Below are positions 60,218 through 64,000 of a stretch of DNA of 64,000 nucleotides, in pieces. This DNA is from CALNZV01 sp942491115 (GTDB lineage: Bacteria > Desulfobacterota > Desulfobacteria > Desulfobacterales > UBA5852): contig CALNZV010000007.1 of NCBI GenBank assembly GCA_942491115.1, positions 806,001 through 870,000 on the forward strand, read 5' to 3'. The notes below the pieces were generated by a model, which searched no databases, was not told the DNA's origin, and worked only from the letters and a program-made list of their open reading frames with translations. The position numbers were made by a program, and so were the translations under genes. How positions within the stretch are numbered: the stretch's first letter is position 1; the number at the start of each line of letters is the position of its first letter.

Positions 60218-61009
60218 TTATAATGAGAGCTTCGGTAAAATTCCCCGCCAATCCTGTCTGAAACTAAGCATTGACAGATAGACGCAGCATTCTGGATAAG
60301 CTTCGTGGAGCGCTTGTAGATTTTTGATGGGGTCGTATTTTTCTGCCTTTTCATCCTTCTCTTTACCGACGCTTTTGTACAGAAGATCGATGTTAGTCGA
60401 CATCCAGGCTTCAACGACAACAGCAATATTAAACCCTTTAAGCTTATGGACGTTTTCGTCTTTTCCAAGGATCGGTTGGGTAACCACATACTTTGCGCCG
60501 GCGTCAATCTTTTGCTTCACTCGATTTAACTCAAATGGCATCGGATTATAAGGATTGAAGGCTGCACCTGTAATGAATTGACCGGGGTATTCCGTGTTGA
60601 TGTATCGAATCAAATCAATAGAGGTGGCTACGTTCAGTTTGCCGCCGATTTTTTTGGGATCGAGCTTCGGCAACAAAGGTCCGCCGTCCCCTCTGACAAC
60701 GAGAATGTATTTTAATTTTGCATTAGCGGCTTTTTGTAGCAACCCATCGAGCTCGTCTTTTTTATGGAAAGTATTCAAATTCATTACAATCTTTTCTGGA
60801 TCAACTGAAAGGCGTTTAAGATCGATGCTTTCCAGAGCGGATAGCCTTGGCTGTCCCATGGGATTGTCCGGTATGGATATTCCGCACCCGGCATTAATAA
60901 CCTTTCGAAACCGTTCAGCAAATTTATCCAGGAAACCCTCAATTTGATTGTCATTGTCGGTTGATCTTTTCGGTGAAAGCAACTCGACAAGATATGGATA
61001 ATCAAACAT
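60218..61009 (-). CDS. MetF-superfamily TIM-barrel protein, divergent
   Basis: A 263-residue protein starting ATG 61009 with GGAGGGG before it. Blocks ILVVRGDGGPLL (about 105-116), ITGAAFNPYNPMPFELNRVKQKIDAGAKYVVTQPILG (about 147-183) are MetF-like, but the rest is distant from known reductases. It is AT-richer than the genes to its left and its stop is 5 bp from the ssrA fragment, so it is probably the last gene of an acquired island. Function uncertain: a folate or corrinoid-linked reductase is possible. Confidence 0.65.
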   Translation of the reverse strand: MFDYPYLVELLSPKRSTDNDNQIEGFLDKFAERFRKVINAGCGISIPDNPMGQPRLSALESIDLKRLSVDPEKIVMNLNTFHKKDELDGLLQKAANAKLKYILVVRGDGGPLLPKLDPKKIGGKLNVATSIDLIRYINTEYPGQFITGAAFNPYNPMPFELNRVKQKIDAGAKYVVTQPILGKDENVHKLKGFNIAVVVEAWMSTNIDLLYKSVGKEKDEKAEKYDPIKNLQALHEAYPECCVYLSMLSFRQDWRGILPKLSL

Positions 61010-61407
61010 AACCCCTCCACTGTCCATTCGCCGTTATAACCGGCGCAGCTTTGCTACATCCGGCGCCGAAGGCACGTCGTCGATAACCTTGTTATGTGCT
61101 ATCCTGCATATGTCACCTGTTGGCGGCGTTCATCGGCCAGGCATTCAAGGGCGCCGCCGACCGTTGGTACTGCAAGCCCTTGATCACGCCGCATAGGGAA
61201 GCCTCCGACGCGCCCCCAGGGGGACTATTTTTGGGGGTTTTGCCATTCCGCCGGGGGACAAACGGCTCCCGGGGCTCTGCTACCGAAACAGGCGCTAAAA
61301 ATTAGAGAACATATATCATTTTGACATTTAGAAAAAATGTTCATGACATATTCGGGATAGTAGTGCCATAGAGCACTCTCTGCGTGATAAAAGGGGGGTC
61401 ACCTCCT
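61010..61407. other. Intercassette-type region with weak attC-like and hairpin elements
   Basis: About 400 bp. At 61388-61410 a short AAAGG/CCTTT hairpin follows the cupin gene and could end its transcript. At 61029-61099, on the minus strand, CATAAC and GTTATA ends with GC-rich inner repeats give a weak attC-like site. No gene was recognised; the middle (61100-61300) may hold the remnant of an older ORF. Confidence 0.4.
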
Positions 61408-62286
61408 TTAATTTGGAGTAACGTTGAACTTGCCTGCTGAGCGAACGTAGATGATGCAGTCCTCTTCCGCTTCAGACGTAACTTGATGCACCGACTCTCC
61501 CTTCGAGCTGAAATAACTACCCGGCTCCAAGGTCTTAACGTCTGTTTTACTCACTTGGTACTGTAGTTGACCTTTGATTACTACAGCGCGGAATGTTGAG
61601 CCGTGGCTATTTATCTTTCCAGTAAACCCGGCTGGTAGCTTAACAAGTGTCCCGTTCAACTGTTTGTCCTGTGGGATGCCCCAAAGAAAGGCTACCTTTG
61701 GTTCATTGGCAGAGACTGGCTTTCCGGGCTGACCGCCCCAGGTGATGTTCGACACGTCAAGCCAAACAATGTTCGATGCATCCACGTTAACTGGTCGTTC
61801 TTCACTATCAAACGCCTTTTCTATAGGAAGGACGAGATAAGGTCCCTTCTCAATCTCTATGTACGCCACATTGGTACTACCCTTAGCAGCGGTAATGTGC
61901 ACGTCTCCTTTTGGCTGCGTCCAGAAAGAACCCGTCGGCATCCACATATCAGCGGCATTAGGATCATCATTGTGAATGAGGCCGCTAATGACCACGCCGC
62001 GGTAAGAAACGTTGTGAATATGAGGTGGCGACGAAAAGCCGTCCACAAACTTAACAAGAAATCCTGTCGGTACAGAGCCCTTACGATCGCCCCAAAGCGT
62101 ACCAGCCTTCGGGCTTTTGTCACCGCGAGCGGGATTGAGTTTCTCCCACTTGACTTCGGACGCCAAGATAACCTTAAAGGCTGGCTCTATCATCGGGTTC
62201 GATGCCATGTTGTCGGATGCAGTCCGAAAGCTCGTACAGCCAGCGGTTACGAAACTTACGAGTGCGAATGTCAATAATACTCTCAT
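61408..62286 (-). CDS. DUF4437-like double-cupin lipoprotein
   Basis: A 292-residue secreted protein. Signal peptide with lipobox VTAGC (cleavage before Cys17), so it is probably a membrane-anchored lipoprotein. Two cupin halves: PPHIHNVSYRGVVISGLIHN (about 87-106, with His) and KINSHGSTFRAVVIKGQLQYQ (about 225-245). It has the DUF4437 look seen often in mobile gene cassettes. Ligand or reaction unknown. Lies between two attC-like repeats and is encoded in the same direction as its neighbours. Confidence 0.72.
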   Translation of the reverse strand: MRVLLTFALVSFVTAGCTSFRTASDNMASNPMIEPAFKVILASEVKWEKLNPARGDKSPKAGTLWGDRKGSVPTGFLVKFVDGFSSPPHIHNVSYRGVVISGLIHNDDPNAADMWMPTGSFWTQPKGDVHITAAKGSTNVAYIEIEKGPYLVLPIEKAFDSEERPVNVDASNIVWLDVSNITWGGQPGKPVSANEPKVAFLWGIPQDKQLNGTLVKLPAGFTGKINSHGSTFRAVVIKGQLQYQVSKTDVKTLEPGSYFSSKGESVHQVTSEAEEDCIIYVRSAGKFNVTPN

Positions 62287-62310
62287 GTTTGTTGTCTTTC
62301 CAATCGCCAG

Positions 62311-62382
62311 GGTTTCACCGACAGAAGCTAAGCGGCGCCAACCGCGCAGCGGTTGAGCGTCCGCCTCAGCGACTTGGTGAAC
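62311..62382. repeat. attC-like imperfect inverted repeat 1
   Basis: Arms 62311-62345 and 62349-62382 pair (CAACCGC with GCGGTTG at the apex, GCGGC with GCCGC-type steps, AGC with GCT) with single unpaired bases at 62356, 62360 and 62365, the hallmark of integron attC sites. The core GTT triplet is degenerate. It lies between the cupin gene start and the aldo-keto reductase stop. Confidence 0.5.
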
Positions 62383-62422
62383 AGCCGTTATCTCCAGACT
62401 TGAGGGTCACGTCCCGGAAATG

Positions 62423-63418
62423 TTATTGGTTGACCGCCGACATCCCTTCGGGCGAGTATCGATCCCCTAGCACTTGATCTGCCAACTTATTGAGCGTAAC
62501 TCGGTCTTCTTCTGTAAGGCGGCATTTAAGCGCCTCCAGGTTGGTCTCAAGATTGGCGAGCTTGGTGGTGCCGGGAATGGCCACAATATGATCCCCCTGG
62601 CACAACACCCAGGCCAAAGCAACCTGCGCTGCCACGCATCCCCTTCGGGCGGCAATTTCCTTGATCCCCTCCACCAGCTTGAGGTTCGACTCGATATTCC
62701 CCGGCTGAAATCGAGGCTGCATCTCGGCACGGAAATCCGTCTCGCTAGTGGGCCGATCGCTGGTCGAGGCGTAACGGCCGGTCAGCATTCCCCTGCCCAA
62801 GGGCGAGTAGGCTACCAAGCTAATGCCAAGCTCCACACAGGTGGGGAGTATGTCCTGCTCAATATCCCGGCTAAAAATCGAGTACTCGGTCTGGAGAGCG
62901 GCAATTGGATGAACACAATTCGCCCGTTTAATCGTCTCGGCCGAAGCCTCCGACAACCCAACAGCCCCGATCTTGCCTTCTTGAACCAGCTTCGCCATCT
63001 CGCCCACCGTATCCTCGATCGGGGTGGCTGGATCAACACGATGGAGATAGTACAGATCAATCCTCTCCGTACCCAAACGCTGAAGACTCTTTTCGCAAGA
63101 TCTCCGGACATTTGCCGGAGAGCCGTCCACCCCCACAAAGGCGCCTGTGGCCGGATCCCGTTGGGGACCGAACTTGGTGGCCAGCACAATCTGGTCCCAA
63201 CGCCCGGCAAAAACCTTACCCAGTAATTGCTCATTGCGCCCTTGGCCGTAAATTTCCGCGGTATCAAAATGAGTAACGCCAAGATCCACCGCTTGGTGGA
63301 GCAGACTGATGGCCTCCGCCTCGTGCGCAGGCGGCCCGTAAAACTCGGATAGCCCCATGCAGCCAAGTCCAATGGTTGATACTGAAATATCTGATTTGCC
63401 AAGATTACGGGTGATCAT
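62423..63418 (-). CDS. Aldo-keto reductase
   Basis: A 331-residue AKR, (beta/alpha)8 barrel. NAD(P)H-linked carbonyl reductase motifs: GLGCMGLSEFYG (about 17), the catalytic Asp-Tyr in FDTAEIYGQGRNEQLLGK (about 51-68), Lys in VLATKFGPQ, His in IDLYYLHRVDP (about 124), and GIKEIAARRGCVAAQVALAWVL. The best-known relatives are YakC-type enzymes acting on aldehydes. AAAGGGGG precedes the ATG. It lies between two attC-like repeats and so probably is a mobile cassette. Confidence 0.88.
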   Translation of the reverse strand: MITRNLGKSDISVSTIGLGCMGLSEFYGPPAHEAEAISLLHQAVDLGVTHFDTAEIYGQGRNEQLLGKVFAGRWDQIVLATKFGPQRDPATGAFVGVDGSPANVRRSCEKSLQRLGTERIDLYYLHRVDPATPIEDTVGEMAKLVQEGKIGAVGLSEASAETIKRANCVHPIAALQTEYSIFSRDIEQDILPTCVELGISLVAYSPLGRGMLTGRYASTSDRPTSETDFRAEMQPRFQPGNIESNLKLVEGIKEIAARRGCVAAQVALAWVLCQGDHIVAIPGTTKLANLETNLEALKCRLTEEDRVTLNKLADQVLGDRYSPEGMSAVNQ

Positions 63419-63512
63419 AACGCCCCCTTTACCCTTGACCCTATGTGTGTATCAACAAATTCTTCCTATCCTGATGAAGCATAATGTACTCTTCTACCTC
63501 CCTACTCTTGAA

Positions 63513-63623
63513 ACCTAACCGTGGAGAATCAACCGACGCAAAAGTGCGCTTGCACTGAATCATGAATCAAGCTGTGAGTTGAACGCACGCTTTTGCGGTC
63601 GGCTGAATTTACCTTGTTGGCGC
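63513..63623 (-). repeat. attC-like imperfect inverted repeat 2 (111 bp)
   Basis: On the minus strand it ends with GTTAGGT (63519-63513), a perfect GTTRRRY core, and begins with CGCCAAC-type R''. Inside, GCCGAC and GCAAAAG...GTGCG pair with CAACCGAC and GCAAAAG...TGCG with two or three unpaired bases. Length and unpaired-base pattern fit integron attC sites. The stop of the upstream ORF (63609) lies inside it, as is usual for gene cassettes. Confidence 0.7.
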
Positions 63624-64000
63624 ATTAACTGAGCCTGGCCCCTTTTCCTCGGTCTCACCGTCGGGGCAGATACGTGTGTCGCGGAGTACGTTCATCCGCG
63701 CGTACGAGTCCGGGTAGTGGTGGTCCGCCACTCTGTCTCCATTGCCAACAAGTCTGTTGGCGAATTCGCATGTAAATATCTGAACGGCGTGTCCATAAAA
63801 CCTAGATTTGGGCTCGATTTGTACGCCGATGTCGTAGCGTCCGAACCTGCTACGTGTTATTGCTGTCGTAAAGGTGCGCACTCGATCTAGCGCCTCTCCG
63901 ATGTGGTAGAGGCGGAATATGACTGGGTAATTGTTCGCAATTTGGTGGTCCAGTCGCAAGGAAGTCCAGTTCGTTACCGGAGAGGTATTGAATGTAAACA
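63609..64000 (-). CDS. Unknown protein, N-terminus outside the window
   Basis: The frame is open from the window edge to the stop at 63609 with at least 130 residues; the start is not in the window (a TTG at 63959 is an internal candidate). Visible: TSLRLDHQIANNYPVIFRLYHIGEALDRV and RFGRYDIGVQIEPKSRFYGHAVQIFTCEF. I recognise no family. Its last codons lie in the attC-like repeat, so it is probably a cassette gene. Confidence 0.5.
   Translation of the reverse strand, partial: FTFNTSPVTNWTSLRLDHQIANNYPVIFRLYHIGEALDRVRTFTTAITRSRFGRYDIGVQIEPKSRFYGHAVQIFTCEFANRLVGNGDRVADHHYPDSYARMNVLRDTRICPDGETEEKGPGSVNAPTR

Noticed and set aside
60180..60540. Complete tmRNA gene
   Set aside because: Only the 3'-end 34 bases are present; the bases where the rest would lie encode the MetF-like protein, and no tag-peptide frame or tmRNA 5' end is visible.
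61399..61409. Perfect Shine-Dalgarno-like AAAGGAGGTGA on the minus strand after the cupin stop
   Set aside because: No start codon with a reading frame of useful length follows; it is part of a small AAAGG/CCTTT hairpin.

Overview
The window looks like a chromosome segment of a GC-rich anaerobic deltaproteobacterium of the Desulfobacterota, probably Desulfosarcina/Desulfococcus-like. The inference rests on an ETF plus membrane FeS-oxidoreductase module with CoA-ligases and acyl-CoA dehydrogenase, a multihaem cytochrome c, a hydrogenase-4-related membrane complex, two MetF-like proteins and many PAS-type kinases. Species assignment is inference. Nearly the whole window is coding; the right end (after about 60.2 kb) is AT-richer and looks acquired.

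Layout. 0-10.9 kb (minus): a tightly packed run: DHH phosphoesterase, EamA exporter, PPOX flavoprotein, rifampin-phosphotransferase-like dikinase, RudS-type s4U-tRNA desulfidase, SDR/DUF2867, SRPBCC, octahaem cytochrome c, class II CPD photolyase and an FeS-type (PhrB-like) photolyase cut by the window edge. Its lower half is a light/UV-response cluster with a HAO-like octahaem cytochrome translationally coupled inside it. 11-26.6 kb: fatty or organic acid oxidation: SixA, enoyl-CoA hydratase, ADP-forming acyl-CoA synthetase, EtfA/EtfB and their membrane FeS oxidoreductase, AMP-forming acyl-CoA ligase, acyl-CoA dehydrogenase and a TetR regulator. Near-identical 18-bp palindromes (FadR-box type) sit just downstream of the predicted promoters of all three divergent units, so the regulon can be read from the sequence. 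Two histidine kinases follow. 26.6-32.3 kb: small housekeeping and transport genes, including a DUF389 membrane protein split by one in-frame amber codon.

32.7-44.6 kb: CBS protein, SLC13 transporter and a six-gene hydrogenase-4-like complex whose large subunit lacks the NiFe-ligating cysteines (Ehr type, so not a hydrogenase), then a convergent left-handed beta-helix protein and a second paralogous CBS protein. 44.8-57.5 kb: hybrid kinase, AapJQMP amino-acid ABC transporter, a shikimate-dehydrogenase-like protein lacking the catalytic Asp, response regulator, MetF-like reductase, sigma-54 activator and a DEAD-type helicase. 57.5-59.9 kb: Ada methyltransferase and a REP-associated (RAYT) transposase with inverted flanks.

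60.18-64 kb: a short copy of a tmRNA (ssrA) 3' end marks a likely genomic-island boundary. To its right, four co-oriented minus-strand genes (MetF-like, DUF4437 cupin lipoprotein, aldo-keto reductase, unknown partial ORF) are separated by attC-like imperfect inverted repeats, resembling an integron cassette array. No integrase lies inside the window. No rRNA, complete tRNA or CRISPR was seen.
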